Assembly (NCBI GenBank): GCA_011037195.1
Contig: JAAEAF010004393.1
Span: 22,086 to 86,085, forward strand
Direction: 5' to 3'
DNA: 64,000 nt
Source: Triatoma infestans
Lineage: Eukaryota; Arthropoda; Insecta; Hemiptera; Reduviidae
Below the pieces are notes generated by a model that ran no database searches, was not told the origin of the DNA, and saw nothing but the letters and a program-made list of their open reading frames with translations. The position numbers and the translations under genes are program-made. Positions within the stretch are counted from its first letter, which is position 1. Each line of letters opens with the position of its first letter. Shown here piece by piece: positions 11,361 through 21,420 of this stretch.

Positions 11361-12337
11361 TTACTTTCTCTTACTCCTAGTAAGAGGAAGTATTGTAATC
11401 GTGTCAAATTTTCTATATCGAGTTTTCACCGGAAATATCCCTTTTGAGGTCCTTTGATTCCAAAAAAGTGGTTTTTAGCAAATGGTCTGTGTGTGTTAAC
11501 AGCATAGCACAAAAACGACAAACCGTAGAAAGTTAAAACTTGATTTCCGTTTAGGTATCACCATGGCATCTGACAGAGGGTCATCTGTCAAAATTCCTCA
11601 ACCAGAAGTACACTTTACTAGTTGTTTTTTTTTATTTTTTTGCGTTTTTCTCAAAAATAGCTCCGACGATTTTCTTCAAACTTATTATATCATCTACACA
11701 TACCATGAGCTATAACTTTTATTTGAAACGTTTCTCTGGAAAAATTCATTTAAGGGCAGTTATGGGGAGGGGTGGGGTTAGGTTTTCATCTAAAGTGCTA
11801 TTTCAGTTTATTAAACAATTCTATCATCTAAATAATATTAATTAGAATTAAATATGTTGTTGAAATTCCGAGTTTGAAAAATCGGATAACCGGAAGTGCG
11901 TTTGTTTTAACACGCCACTAAATGATTTTTTTCACTTTTTCGCGATTTTCTCAAAAATGGTTCCGACGATTTTCTTGAAACTTCTTATATAAACTAAACA
12001 TCCAACGATCTACATTTATTATTTAAAACATTTCTCTGGGAAAATTCATTTAAGGGCATTTCTGGAGGAGGGGTTGGGTTATGTTTTCCTCTAAAGTGCT
12101 ATCATAGTTGATTATACAATTCTATGATCCAAACAAAATTAAATAGAAATAAATAGATAGCCAAAATTCCGAGTTTCATGAAAATTAGTGAACCGGAAGT
12201 GCTCTTTTACTGGATAGTTTTTTCAGTTTTTGACGAATTTCATTAAATTTGATACAAATCTATAAAATTCGTCAATATAACTTTGAGAACTGGAGTAAGA
12301 GAAAGTTGTGTGAGTGTTTCACACCAGATTTTTTTTC
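11361..12337 (-). repeat. Family C repeat, near-complete copy
   Basis: On the plus strand it opens with the hairpin ACTTTCTCTTACT..AGTAAGAGGAAGT. It then has a short TG microsatellite (about 11490), the ATCACCATGGCATCTGACAG block, three ~250-bp units each with an ACCGGAAGT or equivalent, and closes with GTGTGAGTGTTTCACACCAG plus T-run. That makes about 977 bp. The whole order recurs at 27241-28215 and 58768-59753. I cannot assign a transposon class. Confidence 0.7.
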
Positions 12338-13106
12338 ATAAAAGCACGGCTGAATTTGAATTAAACTTTGTTTACTAGCTGTACAGAGATTTTTTTCACT
12401 TTTGTTTGAAACCTTTGCCGTAAAAATTTATTATAAATTTTAGATTCTCTCTTGTCGTGTAAATTGAAGATAACTAAAGATCTAGTAAGAATATTATAAT
12501 ATGTTTGAAGAGAAGTAGTCAATTATAACGAAAGTCGTGTGAGTGTTTCTTACCAGATTTTATTTTTTTAAGATATTTTGTTCCTGATATTTGAGAATCC
12601 TGTATTTTACTATATTTCCGGTGGACAATTTAATTCGATCGCAAGACTTTCTCTTAGAGAAGAATTTCTAAGAGAAAGTACAAAAAAAAATCTTGTGTGA
12701 AACACTCGTACGACCTTTTTCCTATTGCAATTTATATAGTACTATTGAAAAATTTACATCAAACTAGGAATTTTTACTAACTTTAACTGACATTCAATAG
12801 TAGGTGGAAAAAGATTTCATCAATACTGCTGTATTTCCGTACTTTTTGTTTTGTAGTTCCTGAGATGTCCGAAACGTCGAAAAACTTTTTTTTAAAATAA
12901 AAAGTTGCTTCTTTGGCCCCAGCCAACTAATTTTTTGCTTGTTTAAAGAAAATCATTTGGAGTTACTTTTGAGAAAGTTGGGAAAAACTTGAAAAAAAAA
13001 TTGTTTACTTGACGCGTGAGTGTATCACATCAAATTTTATTTTATGTGCACAGAGGCACCTCTTGAATCCAGTAAGAGAAAAGTGGAATATTACCTTCAT
13101 CATTGT
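12338..13106. repeat. Family C terminal fragments, both orientations
   Basis: At least three 5' termini are visible: GTGTGAGTGTTTCTTACCAG near 12539, TTGTGTGAAACACTCGTACG near 12692, and GCGTGAGTGTATCACATCAA near 13014. Intervening parts are partial units. No gene is seen. Confidence 0.5.
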
Positions 13107-13110
13107 ATGT

Positions 13111-13418
13111 TGTAATGGGGTTGTTGAAGGAAAGAAATGGTCTGGTTTGAATGAATTAACAAAATATGGTTAACACTGTATAATATAAGAAGTGACACTG
13201 ACTGACTGGACTTTACACTAAAAATGGTAGAGTATGGTAGAATGGTAAAGGGTAATGACACGTTGTGACTGGCGAGTGACCTTAGTTGTATAAACTGTGT
13301 TGTATATCTATCTGCCGCAGCTGTATTTATGTAGTTTCTCCCACTCTAGTCCGAGAGAGTGGTCCTGTCATTTGTCTCTCTTTCTCTGCTACGGATCCTC
13401 TCTTTGGATCCTATTACA
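13111..13418 (-). mobile_element. Solo LTR (same family as 2711-3041)
   Basis: On the minus strand it starts TGTAATAGGATCC and ends CCCCATTACA, with TG..CA ends and an inverted TGTAAT/ATTACA. The flanks ATGT (13107-13110) and ATGT (13419-13422) form a 4-bp target-site duplication. It aligns with the 2711 copy across its whole length with indels. No PBS, gag or pol lies on either side. Confidence 0.7.
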
Positions 13419-13422
13419 ATGT

Positions 13423-14815
13423 CAAGGTAAATATGCAAAATAAAATGTTTTACTTGTATTTCCTTTTTGCTTTAGAGTGATTAAGAAAGAAAATATAAAT
13501 TAGTGAACGGTGAAAAATGGCAAGGTAGATGATAGTGTCCCTCATACATCAGAAAGTAAATTCTATTAAAGATGTATTGTAACACTCTCTCTCAGCTGTA
13601 GAGTGATGGAGGTGATTTGTTCACTCTTGTACTTTTTTTTTAAATTTTTCAATACATTTATCAAGTGCTCAGTGTTCAAATAAAAAATATAAAAAAAATG
13701 TATACCAATCTACCACACATAGAGGAATGTTTGAAGGACCTCTAATGAAAAAATCATGTTATACCTCATGTAGTTACTACATACAAACACACGCATCCAC
13801 ATCTCACACCCCCCACAACTTATATATGTACATGATAGAGGGCACAAGTGAATACTTTTATTTATTTATTTTTTTTTTTACGTACAATTGACAAATCAAT
13901 ATAGAAGGCCATGGAATGTGCCCATACTTCCATATATATAGTGTGTTCATATACAGTGGGGAACACAAGGGGAGTCAAGGAAACGTTACGTTAGTGGTAG
14001 ACTGAATCTAGGGGGCCAAAAAAAATTGTATTTACTTTAAAGTAGCCGTGGTTGATAAAAAAAGTAAAGTGCTAAAAAACATGGGAAAAGGTGAGTTCCA
14101 GCTACTAATTAAAAATGCAATATATCCCAATCCCATTTTGGTTGAATGATTGAGATTGGGTCCGTAATAGTGGACAATATCTGATGATCATGTCTTCCGT
14201 CACAATACAAACCGAATTCGAATATCATTCATTTTTCAGAATTTGTTTAAATAAACTTTGACTTCCGACGTTCAAAGTTCCTTCAGATACACTTTACTAC
14301 TGGAGTGTGGAAAAGGAGTAATTACAGTACGGAAACTAAATAGTGTGTGTGTATGTGTGGAAAATCGATCTTTTGGGACATTCTGGGAAGAGCAACGTTC
14401 AGTTTTCCTGTAAAGTAACACTTCAGCACAATCTGTATAGTTCTGTACTGTATTGTGACATATTGTAGAAGCGTCATTAGAACTGTAACTTAGAAGAAAA
14501 ATCAGTCGTGCGACTTCAAAAATTGATTTTTCAGATTTTTGGAATTTTCTGGAAAACGGCTATTTCCTTTAAACTTGGAATGCTACCTGCACAAATGTAA
14601 ATCTATCACATGGGTTTTTGGGGGAAACTCATGCCAATTACGTTCAAATTTAACATGCCGCTACAAGCTTTGCTTATTAGGTCAGAGTTGGCTACAACAT
14701 GGGCCACTTATACGAGTATATACGATATGTGTAACCTCTACCAAAGTAAGCTGCAACTAACCTTTGTATACAATGCAATTTTTATGAAAATTTTTCAGTA
14801 AAATTTTAAATGAAA
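13423..14815. other. Unassigned sequence
   Basis: Mixed AT-rich DNA with a short family C-like stretch (AAAACGGCTATTTCCTTTAA) near 14550. There are two overlapping short frames at 14539-14801 without known motifs. No gene is called. Confidence 0.35.
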
Positions 14816-14994
14816 GGGATTAGAGCTGAGTGGTAGGGCGTTGGACTGTCGTTACACGAAGAGCCAGTACAGCTCACTCAGACTGTCCAGTGATGCACAA
14901 TGTTGTCAGTAAGTAGAGAACATTGCCCGAGGCCGGCAGTGCACTGAGAAGTTTCAGGAAACGCCAATGACCATAGTTGTTGGTGCGTCTTAAA
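14816..14994 (+). repeat. tRNA-derived SINE
   Basis: The head begins GGATTAGAGCTGAGTGGTAG, an A-box-like tRNA element. The B box is degenerate. The body shares GCCGGCAGTGCACTGAGAAG and CGCCAATGACCATAG with the other copies, and the end is GGTGCGTCTTAAAAAG. It stops exactly where a family C copy begins. Confidence 0.65.
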
Positions 14995-15790
14995 AAGAAA
15001 AAATCTGGTGTGAAACACTCCACACCCTTTCTCTTAGTCCTCCTTATACTACAATAATTATATATAAAAAGGCAAATTTTCTTTGAACTCTAATTTTAAC
15101 GTATTTGTTCTAACATAAATATAGAGGTAATGGAGTATAAGATCAACCTACTACTAATCTTTACAGGTAGAGAAGTGATGTTTATATTATGGCCCAGTAG
15201 AGCGCTCTAAAAACACTGAACCAACTACGTATATGTAAAATTTGAAACTAATGCCACAAATTCCACAAGACTATCCAAAATAAAAGTAATACGTTATTAT
15301 CGGTGAAGTTAGAATACCAAGTTTAAAGGAAATCGTTATACTTGTTTTTGAGAAAATTCCATAAAACCTACAAACCTATTATATAAAATGTCATTTCCGG
15401 TTAACCGATTTTCTTCAAATTTTTAATTCTTTCAATGCTTTAAATGAGTATTAATATTATGTAGATGACAAAACCATATGTTATACTGAAGTTGTACTTT
15501 AGAGGAAAGCATAACGCTACTGTTTCCCCCAGAACTCCCCTCCAAAAAAACAATTATCCCAGGAAAACTTTATGATAAAAGAGATAGGCATTTATATGTG
15601 TAGATAGTACAGAAAATTTAAAGAAAATCGTTGGAACCATTTTCGAGAAAACCACGAAAAATAATCAGGGAAGTCGCACTTCCGGTTGATGGATTTCGCT
15701 TCGAAATCTTCGTGTCTGATGCGGTGGTAGTATTTAAACAAATGACCAAGTTTTAGCTCCCTGTGACTTCCTTTTTTGAGATATTCTGTT

Positions 15791-15839
<49 letters not shown>

Positions 15840-15970
15840 TTATATATCGACCCTTCGCTGCAACATTTTTTCGCATTCAGGGGAGCCCAATACATGTATT
15901 TCCGGTGAAAACTCAATTTCCTAAGTCTGGCATGATTGCAATACTTCCGGTTACTAGTTGTACCTAAGAG
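14995..15970 (+). repeat. Family C repeat, near-complete copy
   Basis: Starts AAATCTGGTGTGAAACACTC. It runs through two or three units (TTCCGGTTAACCGATTTTCT, CACTTCCGGTTGATGGATTT), a long CA tract at 15793-15834, and ATGTATTTCCGGTGAAAACT to the terminal CAATACTTCC. The terminal hairpin arm is altered (GGTTACTAGTTGTACC). It is followed head-to-tail by a second copy. Confidence 0.7.
15793..15834. repeat. (CA)n microsatellite within family C
   Basis: About 20 uninterrupted CA units, at the position where most family C copies carry a shorter CA tract. It creates spurious Cys/Val or Thr/His open frames on both strands. Confidence 0.95.
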
Positions 15971-16850
15971 AAAATTCTGTTGTGATACACTCACACAATT
16001 TCTCTTACTCCAGTTGTCAAAATTGTGATTCACAAATTTTATAGTTAGTACACCAAATTTAATGAAGTTCATTAGTGTTATTATGAAGAAAATAACCAAA
16101 ATTGAAAAAACCGTGCAGTAAAAACGCATTTCCGGTTTACTAATTATCTTGAAATTCAGAATTTTGGCAATCTATTTATTTATAATTAATTTGTTTTAGA
16201 TGGTAGAATTGTATTAATTAATTATGGTAGCATTTTAGAGAAAACATAACCCCACCCCTCCCCCAAAAGCTCCCTTAAATGACTTTACCAGGAGAAATAT
16301 TTCAAATAAAAGTTGTAGCTCTTTGTGTGTGCAGTTCACATACTTAGTTTAAAGAAAATCGTTGGAGCTGTTTTAGAAAAAAAGCAGAAAACTGAAAAAT
16401 ACTTTTCAGTAAAAACGCACTTCCGGGCATCAGATATTATTCAAACTCGGAATTTCAACATATTTAATTCTAACATAAAAATTGTATATGCTTGTATGGG
16501 TAGTTGATATAATAAGTTTAAAGAAATCGTTGGAACTATTTTTGGAGAAAATTGCAAAAAAGTAAAAAAAAATATTCAGTAAAGTGGTACTTCCGGTTGA
16601 GGAATTTTGACAGATGACCCACTGTTGGATCCCATGGTGATACCTAAACGGAATATCAAGTTTGAACTTTCTTTCTTTTCATTTTTGAGATTTGCTGTTT
16701 ACAACATACACACACACAGACCATTTTCTAAAAACCACTTTTTTGGTCTCAGGGGCCCTCAAAACGGATATTTCTGGTAATAACTCTATATCGAAAATTT
16801 TACATGATTACAATACTTCCTCTTAGTAGGAGGAGTAAAAGAAAGTAAAA
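15971..16850 (+). repeat. Family C repeat, second tandem copy
   Basis: Begins AAAATTCTGTTGTGATACAC and contains three ACTTCCGG-type units, the GATCCCATGGTGATACCTAA block, a short CACACACACAGACC tract and the terminal hairpin CTTCCTCTTAGTAGGAGGAG. It is followed at once by a reversed 5' end (GAGTGTTACACACCAGATTT). Confidence 0.7.
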
Positions 16851-16879
16851 AGAGTGTTACACACCAGATTTTTTTTATA

Positions 16880-18930
16880 TTTTTTTATAGACTTCAGAGC
16901 ATGATGACATTAATAAGGTCAAATCCCGGAAACCTGCGTGCGGCTTACTAGCCCAATATATGACTAAAATGTCAACAATGCCTAATTTAAAATAGCCACC
17001 TTTAACAATAAAATTTTGCAGAACAACCGATATTGTAAAATAAACTTATTAAATTTATAATATTTTATTACTTCAAAATACTGGAAACAAAATATGATTT
17101 ATATATTTTATTAATATTAATATGATAACCTAAGTGGTTGTGAAGAGTAATATAGATGATACCCAACAAGTTTTTGACCAAAGTATAATTGTCACTTTTG
17201 TCCTTGTTAATCGAAGTGACGTGTACTAGATTGTGGAAGGAAGTTCGGATAAGGATTGGAGGTCAAGAATATTAATTTAAAGTGCTTGAGGCAACTTAGT
17301 CAGTTTATATAGTATTGCAGAGTGAAAGGATTGTATTATTATATCGAATATATTTAAAGGGTAAAACATGGCGGTAAAGATGAGACTAACGGGCCGAAGA
17401 AGGTATTATAGTCGGAGTGAAGTGATGACCTATCGTGATGGCCAGTCGTACTTAGTAGTCTGTGTCGTCTCATATTGTATCGTTCTCTCTCTCTCTCTAT
17501 CCCTCTCTCTCACACACACACTCTCTCTCTGTCTCTCTCTCTCTCTATATATATATATATAACTTTATGAATAATATGAAGTAGAATAATAATGATGATG
17601 ATAATAATAATATAGTAAAAGAGGGATAGTAAAGTTTTGGAGAGCAGCTCTTTAGCTGGGCAAAAAGGGATAATGCAGTTATTGTGTATTTTGTGCCTTA
17701 ATCAGTTGTATGCTGTTAATAAGGTACGGGGGCCCTGTACAGCAGGCGAACGAGCGTAAGGTTTTAGGGGGGGTTTTCGTACGTACTTTAGATAGGTTTA
17801 TTAAAAGAGAGGACTAGGGTCCTCTATCCCCCGCCCCGCGCCTCCCTCCCGCTTGGAAAACTTATTGCTATTCACTCTCCATTCTTAGTCACTCTATCTC
17901 TTTTCCTTTCGCACAGCAGGAGAGAGACAGAGTGTGCAGGAGAGAGATGGTTTCCTGATGAGAAGGTTATACATATGTATGAGGATGGAGACACAATTGT
18001 GTTAAGCAAGTAACTCTGTATTGGTGTTTGTGTGTGTGTGTGTGTGTGTGTTTGTGTTTGTGTAATACTATCTTACTGTCTTTATCTTGCACATTGCTAA
18101 CCACTATATATCTATCTCAGTCATTCACTTCATACCATGAACCAGCATCACTCTTACACTCACTCTAAACTCTTGGTGTGTACACTCTGGTGCCTTGTTC
18201 TATTGACATTTTATCTTCCCCTCTCATCACCATCATCATCAACATCATCACACGGACGAAACACACACACACACACGCTCACAAAATATCCAACTAAGCC
18301 ATCCATGTAGTTCCTCTCGTAACCCTTCCACCCGACCCCCACCCCTACTATCCACAAAACATCTACATATATAACTCATTCTAAACACATAAAATTACTA
18401 ACCACAATTCCTACCTAAATCTCTGCTACTTGTACTTTCTAATACCGTCCTAATAATATTTTCTGTTCCTTCTATGTATATACATATATATATATATATT
18501 ATTACATCTTAATATTAATATTAATATAATGCTATCTCCATAAACACCCCATGTTCTCTTGTGCTTTAAAACCCGGAGCGGAAATGTGAAGGGTTTAAAT
18601 CAGAAACCTGGAAATGCAACTATTTATACGAGAAGAGATAAGGGGCCCTTGTGATACTGAAATTCAATTAAAGTTATTACAATTCTTTATTACTTTAAAA
18701 GATGGAAATAATATGCTATCACATCCAGTTTTTCGAAAATATTATTGACACCCGGGGATATACATGTTCTAAACTATTTCGGGGGAGGGGGAAACAAAGA
18801 ATCTATTGTGGATCTCTCATACGACTTTCTCTGGCTGCTATTTCCAGAGTGTCTAATTCACTAATTCTCTGGAAATATATAAATTCTTACTAGATTAATA
18901 AATTCTTCAATTTACATGAATTTCAGAGGA
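16880..18930. other. Unassigned sequence with CT, TG, CA and TA microsatellites
   Basis: CT/CA/TA tracts lie at about 17482-17562, TG at 18024-18052 and TA near 18485-18500. The segment 17640-18000 is less AT-rich and looks single-copy, but no exon or RNA can be supported. A frame starting at 17368 runs into the microsatellite and is not credible. Confidence 0.35.
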
Positions 18931-19140
18931 CCCCCCCCTACTCTCTCAAAACTCCCCTTGAAATGATTTTTTTTTTGAAAAAAGTTACGGACAAAAATAT
19001 ATATAAAATTTTATGGAAACCATGCGATGTTAATATGAAGAAAATCGCAGGAAACTGTTGAATAAAGTCGCACTTTCGGATCAATCGATTTCCTTCAAAC
19101 TCTCGGAGTTTTGGCAACACATTAAATACGCATTTATATT
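18931..19140 (+). repeat. Family C unit fragment
   Basis: AAGTCGCACTTTCGGATCAATCG and CGATTTCCTTCAAACTCTCG match the start of a unit, preceded by a degenerate C-rich block (GACCCCCCCCTACTCTC). Both termini are missing. Confidence 0.5.
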
Positions 19141-19204
19141 ATGATTATTTATAATATATATATAAATACACATTATATTGTATATAATATATATATATAT
19201 TTTT

Positions 19205-20052
19205 AGATATCCCCACAAAAAATGGACAAAAAATGCACAATTTTATGGACTGATGAATCAAAGTTTACCAACAATGGCCTTCTTAATCGTTGGAACTTTA
19301 GAATATGGGCAGAAGAAAATCCACAAGTTACCTTCGCCACACGCCATCAGGTTGTTTTTTCTACAAACGTTTGGTGTGGAGTTTTAGGAAACCAACTAAT
19401 CGGCCCATACTTCTACAGAGGGAACTTAACTGGTGAAAGGTATCTAACTTTTTTAAGAGACATTTTGCCAGTTCTGCTTGAAGATGTTCCTCTAAAACGT
19501 CGGTTAGATATGTATTTTCAACAAGATGGTTGCCCGGCACATAATGCGAGAGTTGTTCGACGTTACCTGGACAGAAATTTCCACGAAAAGTGATTAGGAA
19601 CTCATGGTCCGATCCAATGGCCACCTCGATCTCCGGACTTAACCCCAATGGACTATTTTTTGTGGGGATATCTAAAAAATAAAGTGTACAGTAACCTTAA
19701 TCAGTTGAACAGCTTCTTTAAAAAAAAATAAGGTAATTTTGACATTAAACTGAAATTTGTTTTTCATATTTTAAATTACCATAACTTTTGAAAAACCTAA
19801 CCGATTTTAAATTTTTTTTTTTTTATTTTTTTAGAGGCTCAATTACTATAAAAATATGCAAAAAAAAATATAATGTTCCATTTGAAAAAAAAAAGTTGGA
19901 TGCTGTATCTCGGGATATTGGGGTATAAAAAAATGGTTCAATCACTGAAAATAAACTAGACTAAAAATGATTAAATACGTGTTTTCTATTTTTTCGAAAT
20001 TTCCCGCCGTTTAAAAAAAAAGTGGGTGGAGCATATAACTCTGGTCACCCTG
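19205..20052 (+). mobile_element. DD41D mariner-superfamily element, 5'-truncated
   Basis: Contains the transposase remnant below and an A/T-rich 3' UTR. It ends in GGTCACCCTGTATA, which resembles the terminal inverted repeats (CAGGGTGACC) of insect rosa/Visitor-type elements. No matching left end is seen, since TA microsatellite precedes 19200. DNA-binding N-terminal coding sequence is also absent. Confidence 0.65.
19222..19730 (+). pseudogene. DD41D transposase catalytic-domain remnant
   Basis: The cut-and-paste transposase catalytic core is readable in one frame. The first Asp is in WTDESKF (about 19250), the second in QQDGCPAH (about 19525) and the third in SPDLTPMDYFLW (about 19650). 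Counting the stop as a residue, 41 positions separate the second and third Asp. That is the DD41D signature of rosa/Visitor elements rather than D34D mariners. A TGA at 19591-19593 sits just before the GTHGPIQWP block, in a position where relatives usually have Trp. The frame stays open after it to about 19730. The N-terminal helix-turn-helix is missing, so no activity is expected. Confidence 0.75.
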
Positions 20053-20074
20053 TATATACTTATATTACATATAT

Positions 20075-20175
20075 TGAATATGTGGATGGATCCGCAATGC
20101 TGGATAACATCTGGTATTGTATGCGTCGTAGCATGCAAATTTATTTTCTTCCTGACCTCTTTGGGATTTTCATAT
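20075..20175 (-). repeat. Hammerhead repeat subfamily B, tail fragment
   Basis: The plus-strand ATCCGCAATGCTGGATAACA, GTCGTAGCATGC and TTCCTGACC match the tail of the 20445 copy. The read-through into GGGATTTTCATA is the 3' half of stem II. The catalytic CTGACGA box is lost. Confidence 0.5.
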
Positions 20176-20444
20176 ATTACATATATAATACAATACATAT
20201 ATATACAATGTATTATAATATATATATATAATACAGTATTATATATATAATTCTATATAAATACGCATTTATATTATTTATAATATGATAGAATATAATC
20301 TAAACAAAATAGCACTTTAGAGGGAAGCTGAACTCCATCAGCAAAAAAAGAAACTCTCTTAAATAAATTTTCCGGAAGAAATGTTTCAAATATAAACTGG
20401 TAGGTGTTTAATAATGTGTAGTTGATATAACAAGAAGAATGGGA

Positions 20445-20885
20445 GTGGATGGGTCCGCAATGCTGGATAACAGCTAAGTATTTTATCCGACGTAGCATGC
20501 ACATTCTTTTTATTCCTGACCGGTTTCAGATTTTCACCCATCGTCAGAGCAGATTTATTAAGTTCATGTAGAGAGGTTCACTTCAACGCAATATTTTTAT
20601 TACACTCGACACATGTTGGTTTGTTGATGTATGTAAAAGCTTGAACCGTTTGTTCTTGTATTGATAACGCCAAGCAACCCGTGCACATCTGATATTATCC
20701 TTGCAAGTTAGTGTGTTGTGCATATTGATAACCTCCTACACAACATACACACAATCAACAAAACAACAAGTGTCGAATGTAACAGAAACATTACGTTGAA
20801 GTGAACTCACTAAATTTGCTCAGGCGATGGTGAAAATCCGAAATCGGCCAGGAATAAAGAGAATATGCCTGCTAAGGTGGATAAA
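20445..20885. mobile_element. Foldback of hammerhead repeat subfamily B
   Basis: The left arm (20475-20650, minus orientation) and the right arm (20735-20880, plus orientation) are inverted copies. Pairs include GTTCACTTCAACGCAAT with ATTACGTTGAAGTGAAC, and TATTCCTGACCGGTTTCAGA with the CGAAATCGGCCAGGAATAAA end. An ~85-bp spacer separates them. Each arm carries a hammerhead-like module. The left one keeps all core boxes and the right one has lost CTGACGA. Confidence 0.6.
20507..20557 (-). ncRNA. Hammerhead-like ribozyme motif, subfamily B
   Basis: Read on the minus strand: CTGACGA (20541-20547), one extra T, stem II GGGT/ATCT closed by a GAAA tetraloop (20528-20539), the conserved GAAA (20524-20527), and ACCGGT palindrome with GTC ending at 20518, the predicted cleavage point. 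Stem I (TTGCT-like arm against AGGAA) is short and imperfect. The boxes are in the right order for a type I minimal hammerhead. The extra base before stem II departs from the textbook consensus. Self-cleavage is inferred, not shown. Confidence 0.5.
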
Positions 20886-21420
20886 ATATCAGATAAAAGG
20901 AAATCGTTTGAAGTCTGTTTTCTAGAAAATCGGAAAAATTTGAAAAAAATCCACTCAGTAAACCGGTTGACTGATTTTTTTATCCAAACGTTATTGTGAA
21001 CAAGACAGACACTGTTTTTGAGTTAAGCTAGCTATAACATACATTCACACAGACCAATTTCCAAAACTCCATTCACTCTTTTTAACTCGCGGAAAACTAA
21101 AAAAAACAAAAATTCAATGTAGTTGCACTTCCGGTTGATAGATTTTGACCGAAACCTTGTTATGGTGCCATCCCCCCCCCCTAAATGGGAGCATCTTGTT
21201 TGAGCTTCCTGTATTTTTTTGTTTTTGAGATGTTTTTTTACTCGCACACATATCTCCCCTCCACACACACACACACACCACATATAGACGATTTTCTTAA
21301 AAAAAAAAAATTCAGACACAGAACTCATAATATGTGTTTCCGGTTAAAAATGCAATTTCGAAAAAAATTGAAATCATCACAATACTTTCTCTTACTGAAT
21401 AAGAGAAAGCCAAAATTATC
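20886..21420 (+). repeat. Family C 3' portion
   Basis: GCACTTCCGGTTGATAGATT, a CA tract at 21263-21280, TGTTTCCGGTTAAAAATGCA and the terminal hairpin CTTTCTCTTACTGAATAAGAG are visible in order. Confidence 0.65.

Noticed and set aside
15592..16129. Open frames on both strands with long Cys-Val or Thr-His runs
   Set aside because: They are translations of the (CA)n tract of family C. The same artefact recurs at 17480, 31157, 32837 and 54393.
14995..16850. CRISPR-like array reading of the repeated units
   Set aside because: Units are ~250 bp, diverged and scattered genome-wide in an animal sequence; there is no short repeat-spacer pattern.
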